Position numbers and translations under genes: made by a program. The notes under the pieces were generated by a model. It saw only the letters and a program-made list of their open reading frames with translations, did not search any database and was not told the DNA's origin. Shown here in pieces: positions 1-12,310 of a DNA stretch of 64,000 bases; within the stretch, counting starts at the first letter, position 1; each line of letters starts with the position of its first letter. The DNA comes from Campylorhamphus procurvoides (taxonomy: Eukaryota; Chordata; Aves; Passeriformes; Dendrocolaptidae), in contig WBMV01008577.1 of the NCBI GenBank assembly GCA_013396655.1, positions 1 through 64,000 on the forward strand, read 5' to 3'.

Positions 1-835
1 AAAAAAAAAAAGAGTTTTAAATAGAAACAGTAATTTTATTAAACTAACTGGTGCATCTGTAGAAAGCAGACAAGCTGTTGGGTACACAGGCTGCTTCTTC
101 CTGAAGCAGATGCCTTAAACCTGCTATTCAGCCTTCAAAACTCAGCATGATTTTGAGCAGTTGCACAGATTGTAACCAGTTTCTAAATCTGGCAGAAAAA
201 CAGGACTTCCTTGTAGTCCCAAGTGCATATGAAATTCAGGATGCTTGCCAGGGAAGGGAGTATGTATGTTTGCGAGCGTGATGTGTTGGAGTGACAGGGA
301 GAAAGCAAAATGTTTTCTGTTTATTTTTATCTGGGGTCAGCGTTGACTCAGAAGGAAGGCAATAAAAACTTAGGCAAACAAATTAAAACAAATCGGTTTT
401 CTGGTGGCTTGGAACCGCCTGTGTGTGTGAGTGCTGAGGGAAGCTGACACCATCACTTGTCTTGTTAGTCATCTCGAGGTGTGAGGACCCAGTACCCTTG
501 GCCCTTTATCTGCAAACCACTGTAGGGCTGGGAAACTCACAGCACCTAAGGGTAGAAGTCAACACACCCCAGGGAGAGTTCATTGAAATGTAGATGAAAT
601 AATTCAGCCCCAGACTGAAGGTATTTTTAGACTGAACTTTGTTTCAGTGTAGAATCTCCCACAAGCTCTTAACTTGATCCTTCCACCAGCTTGGAAACCA
701 TTAAAGGAGACAAGACAAAGCTCCCCACAGGGCCCCTAAAGTCATGTCCATACAGTTCTGCACAAGACTGAACTGCTCAGACATACCCAGGACAATGATG
801 TAAGGACAAACTGAGCATCTTATCCCAGCCTACAT
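1..835. other. Intergenic or 3'-UTR-like stretch, no gene recognised
   Basis: No coding exon is seen. The window opens with a run of twelve A's. A TTTATT (AATAAA on the minus strand) lies at 34-39, so a minus-strand transcript could be polyadenylated near the window edge. It could be an alternative 3' end of the unidentified minus-strand gene whose last coding exon is at 4508-4591, or chance in AT-rich DNA. Confidence 0.3.
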
Positions 836-1800
836 ATCACAGAATCACAGAATACCAGGTTGGAAGGGACCTCATGCGTTTTCTGGTCTAACCTTTCTTG
901 GCAAAAGCACCATCTAAACACCATAGCTCAGCACCCTGTCCAGAAAAATCATGGAGGTATCCAGTGTTGGGGATCCACCACTTCCTGGGAAGATTATTCC
1001 AATGTCTGACTGTTCTCATTGTGAAAAACTTTCTTCTTGTGTCTGACTGGAATCTCCCTAGGAGTGACTTATACCCATTGCCCTTCATTTTCTCCATGTG
1101 ACTCCCTGTTAAAAGGGGATCTCCATCTTTTCAGCCACCCTTCAAATCCTGGAACACTGTGATAAGGTCTCCCCTCAGCCTTCATTTCCCAAGGATGAGC
1201 CAACGTCATTTTCTCTTTTCCTCACATGGCAGCTACACAGTCCTTGGATCATCTTTGTGACCTTTTTCTGGACCCTCTCCAGCCTGTCCACATCTTTTGT
1301 TGCATAGCAGGGTCCAACACTGCGCACAGTATTCCAGGCACAGCCTGGCAAGTGCTGAGTAGAGCAGGATAATGAGTCCTTTATCTCTGCTGGTTGTGCC
1401 CTTGTTGGTGCAGCCCAGAGGCTGTTGGTTCTCTGCCACAGAAGCTCCCTGTTCATTCCTATTGAGCTTATAGTCCCACAGGACCCTTTTCCACAGAGCT
1501 GCTCCCCAGCCGGTGCTGCACTCCTGGATTATGTTTTCCAAAGTGCAAGATCTTACGTTTTTCCCCTGTTGAACTTCATCAGCTCCTTGTTACCCACTCT
1601 CCTTGCCTATCCAGGTCTTCCTTCAGGGTGACTCTCCCTTTTGAAGTGTCCACTTCCCCACTCAGTTTGGTATCGTGGGCAAGCTTCATCAGGGTACACT
1701 TGATCCCACCATCCAGATTACTTAGGAAGGTATTAGACAGTGTTGGGCCCAATATCAGTCCCTGGGGGACTCCAACTAGAGCCCTGAGAAGACTTTGATT
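836..1800 (-). mobile_element. CR1 LINE fragment, 3' end at left, with decayed reverse transcriptase C-terminus
   Basis: The left edge reads as the reverse complement of a CR1 3' tail (TCACAGAATCACAGAATACC followed by GGTTGGAAGGGACCT). To the right, the minus strand encodes broken pieces of CR1 reverse transcriptase, including GVPQGLILGP (the GVPQGSVLGP block) followed by a KLAHDTKLSG-like segment (family form FADDTKLGG, i.e. the catalytic DD region, here H-D). Frames shift several times, so it is a dead 5'-truncated copy of about 960 bases. It is the longest CR1 copy in the window. Confidence 0.85.
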
Positions 1801-4256
1801 CATTACATTGAGATCCATGCAAATACACACAGTTGTTTGCTCCAAAAATATGTGTTGCTGAGCCCCAGACCCAGAAAGAGCCATGAAGGAAGATAAATCA
1901 GACAAATGGGAAGTGCTGAGTCCATATTGCCCCAGAACCTGAGCTTCAGACCTAGCTGGTCTCTTTCTTTTCTTCTCTGGAGTGAAAAAGTTTTCAGGTG
2001 TCCTGTCACTTTCCAGGCTGCAACAGATTTCAACCTCCCACAAGACCCCAGAGAAAAAGAAGTCCATGTTCACCTGCCTGTACAAGTCCTGGAGACATCT
2101 CCTTGGCAGGCAAGCAAAATCCAAGGGCAAAATTTAATCGCTACTGTAGTTCTTCAGTTAATCACTTCATCTGCAATTAGGCTAAAGAAGGCTTATCAGC
2201 TATCTGGGTCAGACCTCCCAGTTCCACTCTCATCTGCCAGGCTTCATCTTAATCACAGAGAGTGATAAGGATAAGTCTTCAGTGAAGGGAACTCATTTCT
2301 ATATGGTAATTAGTGATATCTGCATTAAAAAAACAATTGTGCTTCCTCTCACAAGTTTGTTGCTTTGAGCAGCTCAATTCCAGTGAAGCCAACGCAACCC
2401 AATCTGTTCACTGGTTCATGTGATGGCTTTTTGGAGCTGTGACTGTGCATGGGGCTCTTCTACCTGCACATTTATGTTGTGCTTGTCTCTGATGTGAAAG
2501 CATGTGAGAAGAGCACATGTAGCCACAGGATGATCTCCAGGCTCCACGTGATGCCACAGGTTTATTTATTTCCATTGCACCCTCAGACCATGCTGGGGTC
2601 AGAGCTGTGGTGTGCTAAGCAAGCATCATGCAGAAAGCAGGAGAGCCCAGAGGCAGGAAGACTACAAGGCAGGACCTGATAAAACACAATAGGTGGATAA
2701 ATGAGGTGGAATGGGAAAATTACAGACACATGGCACTTGAGTACATAAAACTTCTCCAGGGAAAAAAAATAATATTGCAGGAGGCAGTGATGTAACCACT
2801 GCCTCTCTGACCATCACACCACCAGGGCTTTGGAGCTGGGAGCAGCATATTTTAGGAAAGTTGCTGGTAGACCCGGCTGCAGAACTTACCTTTCCACATT
2901 TCCAGAACTGCTTTGCAGAACTGGAGAGGATTTCACCCTGTTAGGGGGAAAACTTCTAGGGAAACTTCAGGCTCCTGTGGAAGGGAGTTTGCCTGGTATC
3001 CAATTCTCTGTTTTGGGAGGGTGTGTTCAAAGGAGAGCAGGGCAGGTGTGGGATGATCCTTGCACACATTGTCCCCTCTCAGCAGCACAGACATCAGGGG
3101 ACTGGAGCTGCTGGGGAGCCACCTGGTCCAAGTTCTGATACCAAAAGTGCAGGTGACTCAGAGGAGAGCACAGCAGATCCTGTGTGCACCTGCACATCTC
3201 ATCCCATAAGAGGGATATATTGATGTGTTCATCATTTCTGGTTGTTTTATGGATTGGTCAGTGGCAATTCAGCTCTCTAGTTCTTATATAGCATGTATGT
3301 ATATATATAGTCTGTTACATATGTTCAGAACATACAACATATATATTTTATACATTTTTTTTGAGATTATATACACCCAGAATACCTAAATATCAGGATA
3401 GCCCAAATAAACTCTAATCCAAGAGCCCACAGGTATCACTGCTGGCACTGGCAGAGGTGACAAGCACCTTGCTTGGCAATAGAAGTTTCCAGCTCCGTGC
3501 TGTCATCTACTTATCTGAGTCACCTTCCAGAATACTAATGGCACACAACTTACTCTTTAAAATGCTTTCATTGGGCTGTCCATGCTGAAAGCAGAGATGA
3601 ATATAACAAGGTCACTGCTTAGGATAAAACTGCCTAGGTTTGATGGGAAGAGAAGACATGCCAGCTCTGGATTCCTCCCTGGCTGTCTCAACCAAATCTA
3701 CATGAAGAGGCAATTTTAAAAAATTAACCAACTAAAGGGAATTTCCAAGGGTGTGGCAGTGGAGGTGGAAATATTTCAATAGAAATATCCTCTGTCAAAC
3801 TAGCCAACCACATTTGGGAAAATCACAGAGAGCTCCACCAAACCACACACAACTCATAGAAGTCTTTGCTGAGAAGCAGCACCGGCTGGGAACATGTCAG
3901 AGAAATAAAGTCTGGAAAAAACAACCCAGAAAACTCCATATTTCACCTCTTCAAACCTTACAGTGAGTGTGGGTCAGGTTGGCTTGCCCTCCCTCAGACA
4001 ATTTGCAGACTTTATTTGGAGGTTAGCATGAGGTGGGACACATCCACTCACATCATGCCTGTGAACAGGCTGAACCAAGAGGATGTTCACCCCTTTTATC
4101 ATAGACTTGGAAGATCTTCATCTCAGGAAAGAGTTAAATTAGGAGCCCGACGCTTTTTTCAAGGGAGCTGTATCTTTCAAACATGAAGGATAATACCTGC
4201 CATCACATCACACAATAGATGTTTTCTGCTAGTTAGGATTTTGCACAATAAGACTT
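1801..4256. other. Non-coding, no gene recognised
   Basis: Only short chance frames are present. An AT-rich patch with TATATA/CATACA alternation lies around 3280-3360. Nothing else is recognised. It may be the 3' flank of the minus-strand gene ending near 4240. Confidence 0.4.
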
Positions 4257-4262
4257 TTTATT
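4257..4262 (-). terminator. Poly(A) signal of the unidentified minus-strand gene
   Basis: TTTATT on the plus strand is AATAAA on the minus strand. It lies 246 bases past the stop codon of the terminal exon at 4508-4591, a normal 3'-UTR distance. The assignment depends on that exon being real. Confidence 0.4.
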
Positions 4263-4507
4263 TGGGAAAGAAAGATTATTCTCTGCTCTAAAAAAAAAGG
4301 AAAAGAATAGGAAGAAGGGAAAAAAAAGTCTTCCATTTAGGCTTTCATTGAGGAGATTATAAAGAAAAAAACCCCTTTTAAAAGCAATCATTTCATTCAG
4401 TTCATTTTAACTCTTATGAATTGACACTAACAGCTGAAGTGTGGCATCTTTTTCGCCCCTTTCTTCCTCTGCTTTTATACTTTGGTCAAGGTCAAAGCAA
4501 TTAAGCT

Positions 4508-4591
4508 TTACTCTTCCCGCATGATCAGCTGGTCGGAAGCCCAGGAGAGGAACAGGCTGACCAGACAGAAAGTGATTTCAAAGGCAGCGTT
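4508..4591 (-). CDS. Terminal coding exon of an unidentified, probably membrane, protein
   Basis: On the minus strand a strong 3' splice site (long pyrimidine tract, then TCTCCTCAG) is followed by 27 open codons and TAA. The peptide begins NAAFEITFCLVSLFLSWA and ends SDQLIMREE. The stretch FEITFCLVSLFLSWA is hydrophobic enough for a membrane helix, leaving a short polar acidic tail. The exon starts in phase 0. An AATAAA lies 246 bases downstream. I do not recognise the family. The 49-base candidate exon at 16144-16192 on the same strand ends in phase 0 and could join to it. Earlier exons would have to lie between there and the CpG promoter near 20 kb. It could still be a chance open frame after a cryptic acceptor. 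Confidence 0.5.
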   Translation of the reverse strand, partial: NAAFEITFCLVSLFLSWASDQLIMREE

Positions 4592-5494
4592 CTGAGGAGA
4601 GAGCAAAGGAGAAACACTTAGGTGCCATTTCTTCAGGTGAAATGTTCAGCTGGGACACATTCACTTTGTTCACTGCATAAAGTGCATGAAGCCTCATGAA
4701 TTTTGCCTTTCTTGCTTACTTTTAGTGACCACTGTTTCAATCAGCACAGAAATGACCAAACTGAAGATCTCCAGCACACTCGAGTGTTTATGGCACCTTC
4801 TCTGGAAGACTCAAGTTCAAGACTGAGACGGTCTACAGAGTAAGGTGACAGAGTGGCTTATGACAAACATTGCCTTAGAAATGGATTTATCTCACCCAAG
4901 TGCAGTAATCAGGTCCATGGCTCACTTCCATAGCCCATGGAAACCTAGGAACCTCTCCCCTCCCCTCCATTCCCCTCTCCTCCCCTCCCCTCCCTGCTGG
5001 AACCTATAAATCCCATAACCCTACAAATAATAGAAATATGCTGGAAAGGCACAGAAGTCTAACATGAGAAAGACATAAATGTCTCATCATCTCATCACAC
5101 AGACTCCTCCAAGGATAATGCAGAAACCTTCTCTGAGTAATTCTGCCCCCTCTCCTCATCTCTGTCACTTCTTAATATCTCCATTTTTCATCAAAACATT
5201 CAGTTTGCCTAAAACCATAGATCTCACATCTGGGTTAATCCTGTAGCAGTGGATCTCATTTGTATGTTAAAAAAATATATCAAATTATGTACCAGTGTTT
5301 TTAAAGAAGCTTACTGTGTTTTCATCCTAACAATTTTTCCCTCCTGTCAGGCAGCTATTGCCCGTACTCATTTAATGTAAGAAGTACCAATAAATGGAAG
5401 AAAGCCTGTGAAATGGCACCCTGCCAAAAGCAAAAACTTGAAGTTTTCCCTTTGTTGCCTAAAAGAAACCACTAAGACTTAATTTTTGAGCTTT
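4592..5494. other. Non-coding; contains a C-rich tract
   Basis: Probable intron of the minus-strand gene. Apart from the C-rich tract at 4953-4995, listed separately, nothing is recognised. Confidence 0.35.
4953..4995. repeat. CCCCT-type polypyrimidine tract, G-quadruplex-prone on the minus strand
   Basis: At least five C4 runs separated by one to six bases, mostly T or TCT. The minus strand therefore has more than four closely spaced G4 runs, enough for an intramolecular quadruplex. It is a simple-sequence tract in a probable intron or intergenic region. Confidence 0.7.
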
Positions 5495-5960
5495 AAAAGT
5501 CAAGACATTCTTTAATCAGCACTGGGATGTCATTTTGCAAAAATGCACACCGAGGTATTTCCACTACAGCTTATACATCATCATTACATGATCATTCATT
5601 TTTTGTTCCCTGCATTCCTATTGCGTATTCATTACATTTCCCAACACCTTTCAGCATATACACATATCCTTCTGTGGTCTCCAAGGGGCTTCATCGAGGG
5701 GTTTTGGTGGTCTTCTCTGTCTGGAGCCCCCAAAGTTCTAAGTGATCACCTTATGAACTTCTTCAAGACCATTCACCTGGTTATACAGTAACTGGGTGCT
5801 GCTTGGCTGGCTGCCTCAGTTCCCTTCTTCCTTGTTTCTTTGCTTGGTTTGGTTAGTCCCTTTAAATCTCTTGGCTTAACTATATGGAGTTTCTGGGGTC
5901 CATTCCATTGCAAATACCGTCAGTCCTTGTTAAATCTCTAAACCCCGACATCACTTTCCT
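5495..5960 (-). mobile_element. Possible solo LTR remnant of an avian endogenous retrovirus
   Basis: Read on the minus strand, the block ends with a GCATTTTTGCAAAATGACAT stretch, then CCCAGTGCTG and ATTAAAGAATG, resembling the R-U5 end of avian ERV LTRs (poly(A) signal ATTAAA at 5511-5516). No viral gene, primer-binding site or target-site duplication was found, and both borders are estimates. The match is from memory of LTR style only, so it could be unique sequence. Confidence 0.3.
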
Positions 5961-8900
5961 CCAAAACCACTTCAAACACCAGGGTTTCTCACATAGTGCC
6001 AAACCACTGCACCAAAGGGTTTGGTGGAACACCACATGGCTGGTTTTCCCTGGTGTGGGGGAGTAGCTGGTCAGCACAGGAACAGGACTTCTCAGAGTCA
6101 GGCACCAAAATAAAGTCACCTTGTCTAGCTCTGGGCATCAGTGGTGTGGGTCTGAGCACTGAGGGACTTGTCTGGTCTCCCCTGGGCAGCACAGTGGAGA
6201 TAAGCAGGCATTTGGACAGCACATGAATTCTGATGGATTCTGCCCTAGGAATCCTTGAGGGGAATCACTCTAAGGGAATTCACACATGTGCCCTTCAAAT
6301 GTCTCATTCCCATCCTGACATCTCATTTAGGCACCTTCCATCGTCACACAGGGGGTGTTGTCGTGGCCAGGTGACCTCGGCACTTCTCCATTCAGAGGGA
6401 TCACTACCAACAGAGTTAATGTCTCTTTCTTCTGAATCAGAGAAAATAGTTTCCCAAATGAAATACATCCCTAACAAGTCACCACATTAAGAAACATCTT
6501 CTAATATTAATTATAAATTGGCTGTTGGCTGCAGAGAAGAGCACATAAACTTTTGGCTGGAGGCTCTACAACTGCACACAAGAGGAAATATCCTCATAAT
6601 TCACTCTTTCAACTTTCTTTCTGTGTGTGTGTGAGCAGGAATGATTGAGTCTCCCTGCAAACACCACTGCCAGGACAGATACAACCTGGCAACCTGCTGA
6701 AGTTGTCAATTGGCTCCTGTTGTGTTCCGTGTCTCTGGATCTTGCAGACAAAATCTGTCAAAGTGAGCAGTTTTCTGCTTTATCACAACACCAAAGTCCC
6801 ACAAAGGTTTTGCAAGAGGAAAGGTGTGTTTTCCATGCCTCCCCCTCCTGTATTATGTGGTATAACTAACCCATATTTGGGGAATTCAGCTCCTCCTTTG
6901 GAGATTTTGGACTTTAGCAGAGGCAAAAGTCTAATAAACAGTGATTTCCTGATGCTAATTAATTACAAATGCATCTGTTAAATATGCAGATTAAATTTTT
7001 TGAGCATCTCTCACTGGCAATCAAAGGGGAAAATTCTGAAGCAGGATTTTGGCACATCCTTACATGAAATCTCAAGGCTGAACCCTTGCAAACCCATGGA
7101 TGACTAGAGGAAAAAAAAAGGATAGCCGATAGTGTGGGTTTGATTTTTGAGGAGAAGGGATGAAGCTTTCTCCAGTTTATTCAACTGCCATGGGCAATGG
7201 CAAGGCAGATGGGATGACTGTAATTTCTGGAAAGAATGAATGAATGCAAAACTTGATAAAGAGCTGACTGATTGGAGGCACTTCTCAGCTAATGACCATC
7301 AATTAATGCTAATTTCCAATGAGCAGCAGAGAAAATTATGGATTCCTGCTGGCTACACTGTGCTGTCTACACAGATCAAATGATTTTCTTCTCTGCATGG
7401 CTGCATAAAGCAGAGCGACAAGTATCAGAGCACAATTCAGACATGGGGCTGATGGATCTGGGGCAGCCTGCTTGTGTTTTCCATGAGACACTGTGCTTAC
7501 CTGGTCACCTTCAGACCTTCTGAAACCAGCAGAGATCCAGTCAGTTCAAAGGACTCTACAGTGATTAACTCAGCTGCATGCTTCGTTAGGATGGACAGGT
7601 GATTCCTATNTGGTCAGGGGGTCCTGATAGGAGCCAAAACAGACCAGATGGGAAAGAGAGTATTTTCTCTTTTGACAGCAAAGGACTCTACAGTGATTAA
7701 TTCAGCTGCATGCTTCATTAGGATGGACAGGTGATTCCTATACATTGCCTTTATTTTACTAAGGTCTTGATTTTCCTCACTATGTTGACCATTCAATTCC
7801 TCTTTGCAGTGTGACTAAACATTTCTGATGTTCCTCAGTAATTCTGTTTCACTCACTGCTACACTGCTTGAAATCACATTATTACGGGCAATCTCAAATT
7901 TCTTTGAAAGAAAAAGATAAAGCACAGCAAACTTTTTTTCTTTTTTAATCCTTTTTAACAGATTTCATTATTTTAGAAAGAGTTTTAACTTAGGCATTTA
8001 AAGGGTGGCCTGCTCAACCAGCATCTTTAAGGAGCAGCTGACATGAGCTCCAATCTGACAGATTTCACAGGTCCTGTTATCTTTCCTTTGGAAAAAAAAA
8101 TTCTTCATCTACTGATAAAAATATACTGAGAAATTCTAAATCCTGACAAGCATCTTCATTTCTGACTGTTGCCTTTCTCAAAAAAGAGGTCAAAGCCTGC
8201 AAGTTATCGAAAGAAACAACTTTCCAGAACAGATGTCCTCCATTGGGTCATCCAGTGATTCCCCAGGAAAATGCTCTCTCTGCACCTCCACCAGTGAGCA
8301 GATTGGCCTCCTCGGTGCCCCTGGGAAAATAACCCTCTGTGGGGACACTTGGGTCACACAGCAGGCTGTGTTTTGTATAAGCACACCATGTACACTTGCA
8401 CTCATATCAAAGAATATTCAAAGTAGGTACTTAAGTGTAAGTGTTTATTGCCCTTTGTGCAGCCATGAGGCATTCGAGATACCCACACAGGGAAGAGAGA
8501 CAAGAGACAGAGCCTTTAGAGACTTGTGCTTCCCCAGAGCAAAAGCTGGAAGCTGCTGGGGCAGAACATCTCAGAAGACATGAAATATTTATGTCTAATC
8601 CACTGAGCCAAGACATCACTGTCTTTCCACACCAGTCCCACAGACATCAACAAGACCCTTTGCACACCAAGGGCAGGATTTCATCTCACCTCCCTTTGGT
8701 GGTCTGGGTGCCTAATCTAAGGCAGGTGTCCAGAGTCCTTGTACAGTCAGAGCAGGGAAAAAGGACACTCTAGAAGACATTTTCATCATTTTTTTGGGGG
8801 GAGGTGAGCCAAGTCATTATATCATTTATTGACTGAAGGATCCTAATGAGCAAAACTGCATCAACAGACTGAAGTTAGCTCAGATGAGCTGTACCCCAAT

Positions 8901-10065
8901 GTGCTGCTCAGCAGGAGCAAAGTTATTGGGATCTGCTTCATAGCAAGATGCAGCAGAGCTGGAAGGAGCAGCCAAGGCAGCAAGAAGGAGGAATATGGAG
9001 TTGAAACTTGGAAATAATCTACAAGCACATGGCTGGGATTGTGCCACCTCTGTGGATTGCTGTTGGATAAACAGCCCCATTTGTTTCAGAAACACCATGT
9101 TTCCACTTCGCAAAAGCACACTGAAACACGCTCTACTAAATAGACACAATCCAGCAACCCTCACAAAGGGAAACGTCAGGAGCTCATTACCAAGCATTAG
9201 AAAGACTGTGACATAAATCCTGCTTCCTTCTGGAAGAAACACTGGGATTTATTCACTGGTGAGGCTGGAGCATCTCCATCCCTGGGGGGTTTTAAGCAGG
9301 TGTTAGACATCCCAGAATAATGCAACCACTTTATTTCATATAAGAAAGATGTAAAGATTGGCTCATTTGGATAAAGCATGCAAAAACCTGCAGGCAAAAG
9401 AAATGCATTGCCACTGCTTCCTCTGCAGGATTATGCCAAGGCAACACAAAAGAGAGGGATGCTCCCATTCAGGATGAGTCGCTGATTTCTGTTTAGTCTT
9501 TCAGAAAGAACTGGTCACTAACAACAATATAAAACTCCTTTAAAATCATTCTTAGAGTGATTAAAGTACTATAAACTATGTGGCCTGCCCTTTTCCCTAC
9601 ACATATCTAGAAAACTGGATGACAAGGTGGGTCTTATTTCAAGCAGTGTATTAATGCTTTATAACACGGACAAAAATGGTTCTGTGCCTCGGTTTCCCCA
9701 CGGGTGAAACTGGAGATTCTGGCACTGGCCTTCACTTCCCATTCTCTGCCAGGGAGCAGCAAGAGTGGGACAGCCCTGCAAGGGCTTCATGGAGGAACCA
9801 AAGCTGGCTGAGGACTGATTTGTAGTGCTGCCACTTTGATACTGCACATAAGGCTGTGTAAGAATGGCTGAGAACAGGGCAAGTGCATGGGGATGATTTC
9901 CCAGGCTCCAGAGAACTGCAGGGCTGGGATGCCTGAGGGCTCCTCCACATGCTCTGGTTTGTGTGACAGCAGGATCCCACCCTCCTGTGCCAGCAGATCA
10001 GACATGGGTGCAAGGACAGGCAGATTCAGCTTGTGCTGTGCTAGCTCCAGGGGCTGGTCCCTGGG
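5961..10065. other. Non-coding, with one local duplication
   Basis: No exon is accepted here. Contents worth noting are the 63-base direct repeat at 7547-7741, with an ambiguous base at 7610, and a short MIR-like patch near 9680 (TGCCTCGGTTTCCCCA). Otherwise nothing is recognised. Confidence 0.35.
7547..7741. repeat. Spaced direct duplication, two 63-base copies; one N between them
   Basis: Bases 7547-7609 recur at 7679-7741 with only two differences (AACT/AATT and CGTT/CATT), offset 132 bases. The single undetermined base of the window (N at 7610) falls exactly at the end of the first copy. This suggests either a true recent segmental duplication or an assembly join made across it. Confidence 0.85.
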
Positions 10066-10215
10066 TCATAGAATCATAAAATCATAGAATGTTTTGAGTT
10101 GGGAAGGACCATAAAGCTCATCTTGTTCCAACACCCCTGCCATGGGCAAGGACACCTTCCACTAGACCACGTTGCTCCAAGCCCTGTCCAACCTGGCCTT
10201 GAACACTTCCAGGAA
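10066..10215 (-). mobile_element. CR1 LINE 3'-end fragment
   Basis: The plus strand reads TCATAGAATCATAAAATCAT, then a GTTTTGAGTTGGGAAGGACC-type block, and ACACCTTCCACTAGACCA. These are reverse complements of the CR1 3' end. Short, non-coding, 5'-truncated. Confidence 0.9.
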
Positions 10216-11044
10216 TGGGGAATCTCAGGGCCAGGTAGGGAGAGAAATGTCTGCATTTCTGGGTCTGGAGGCTGAGCCAACACCTGCTCAAGGGTCATAC
10301 TCCACAACCCCAGTCAGGACTCAGCCTGGGGCTTTGCAGGGCAGACAGAGGCTACTTGAAACACAGCACAGACACCCTCACAAAATACCACAGCAGAAAA
10401 CCTCTGAGCTAAGCAAGTCTGGAGGACTGGAAGATCAGCCCCTCTTCTGCCTAAGCATATTCTTCAAGATCAATGGAGAGAGCCGGGTTCCACTCCAGCG
10501 GAAGCCACAGTATTAAAGTTCCATTGACTTCAACAGCAGCACAACAAAGCTCTGGCGCTTCAAAGGCTTCTTTTATGGTGCTTATCCCGTTAATAAGCAC
10601 CATCTGCTCCTTTCAACAGGAGAGCCATCCACTGATTTGCTGACAGCACTTTGCTCTCCAGGGACACAGCCCATGTTTATATAACCATGGCAGTTCGCCT
10701 ACCCAGGCAGAGAGGGGAGCGACAGCTTCCCAGTGCACAGAAGCAGCCCAGGAGTAACAACAAGGGGATCAGCTTTCAGCAGAGGCATTGTGCCTGTGTG
10801 GAAAGTCCTCGTCTTTTCAGCTCTTCAGTAAAAACCACTAACTCAGCCCAGTCCACAGAGCAGGAGGTGAGAGCTGGGGTTCACCTTTAGTGAGATTTAT
10901 TGTCACACAATTAGTATTTGTATCAGTCAGGGAGCTGGAGCAGCTCTTCATGGAGCCCAGAATGCAGCAGCTGAAGGGCATCCATTCTCCTTTTAAAGCT
11001 GGGACATCTCAGAACATAAAAGTAAGTTTTTTTGGACTAAAAAT
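10216..11044. other. Non-coding, nothing recognised
   Basis: No exon, repeat or RNA gene was recognised between the two CR1 pieces. Confidence 0.35.
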
Positions 11045-11180
11045 TCTAGAAATTGGAGATGTTCAAAAGTCATCTGGACATGGTCCTGGGCAACCAGTTC
11101 TAGGTAGCCCTACTTGACAGGGGGCTTGGACCAGATGACCTCCAGAGGTCCCTTCCAACCTCAACCAGTCTGTGATTCCC
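11045..11180 (+). mobile_element. CR1 LINE 3'-end fragment
   Basis: The plus strand carries GGGGCTTGGACCAGATGACC-like text, then TCCCTTCCAACCTCAACCAG and a short TCTGTGATTC tail. This is a sense CR1 3' end, and the only plus-oriented copy left of 26 kb. Confidence 0.85.
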
Positions 11181-11559
11181 TGTAATCCTTTTAAATACAG
11201 GAATAAACCATCTGTTACACTCCATTCAGTTTTCCTGGAGAACAATTTGATATCACCATGGACACCTCAGAGTTTTATATATGCACACACAAAGTAAATC
11301 TGTATATGGCCTAAGAAAGAAATAAAAGAAGAGGTAGGAGAACAAGTCTTGCTCTGCATTCTCATCTCAACCCAGAGCAATATCAGATTCCCAGTGAAGA
11401 GAGACAGACCTGGGTACCAATGATGTGCTCAGGTGCTTCTCTTTATTGAGGGAGAAGAAATATTCCCTGAACTTGCACTTAATTTTGTGTCAGGTGGTGA
11501 TGTTGTGAGCCTAATGCTGATATTGGCTGCATCACAGGATCTTGGGACCACAACACAGC

Positions 11560-11690
11560 TCAGGCTGGAAGGGATCTCCAGAGGTCTGAGGGCAGAGCAG
11601 GTTGCTCAGGACTTTATCCATCTGGGTCTTGACAATCATCAGGGATGGACATGGCTCTGCCTCACTGGGCAGCTTTTTCTTCTCTTAATT
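11560..11690 (-). mobile_element. Old CR1-like fragment
   Basis: CAGGCTGGAAGGGATCTCCA and the following GGTTGCTCAGG and GGCAGCTTT blocks resemble the reverse complement of the CR1 3' half. It is more diverged than its neighbours and the borders are approximate. Confidence 0.55.
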
Positions 11691-11785
11691 GGAGATCAGG
11701 AACTGGAAGCTGGTGGTGACTCTTGCGGCATTCTGTTTACCACTGGCTGCTGGCTGGACACTGAGCCACTGATCCATGAGCTTAT

Positions 11786-12310
11786 CATGGAATCTTGGAA
11801 TCATTAAGGCTGGAAAAGACCTCTAAGATCACTGAGTCCAATCATTAACCCAGTACTGCCAAGTCCACCACTAAACCATGTCCCCAGGTGCCACATCCAC
11901 ATATTTTTTGAACACTTCCAGGGATAATGATTCCACTACTTCCCTGGGCAGCTTGTTCAAATCCCTGACCACCCTTTTAGTAAAGAAATTTTCCAAAATA
12001 TCTCATCTAAACCTCTCCAGGCATGATTAAGGCTGTTTCCTCTTGTACTATGACTCTACCTGGGAGAAGAGATCGACCCCTCCCTGGCTACACCCTCCTT
12101 TAAGGCAGTTGTAGAGAGTGAGAAGGTCCCCCCCAAACCCTCTTTTCTGCAGGCTGAGCTCCCTCAGCAGCTCCTAATCAGACTTGTGCTCCAGACCCTT
12201 CCCCATCTCTGTTCCCTTTCTGGACACCCTCCAGCCCCTCAATGCCTTTCTTGTAGTGAGGGGTCCAAAAATGAGCCCAGGATTTGAGGTGTATTAATTT
12301 GTCAAATACA
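11786..12310 (-). mobile_element. CR1 LINE fragment, about 0.5 kb
   Basis: It starts at left with TCATGGAATCTTGGAATCAT and GGCTGGAAAAGACCTCTAAG (reverse complement of the tail). It continues through the TTCCCTGGGCAGCTTGTTCA and CTGAGCTCCCTCAGCAGCTC blocks typical of the CR1 3'-terminal 500 bases. No coding capacity. Confidence 0.9.

Noticed and set aside
7504..7522. Possible 19-base minus-strand micro-exon between a good acceptor and donor
   Set aside because: Splice sites look fine, but 19 bases carry no testable coding signal and such pairs arise by chance.
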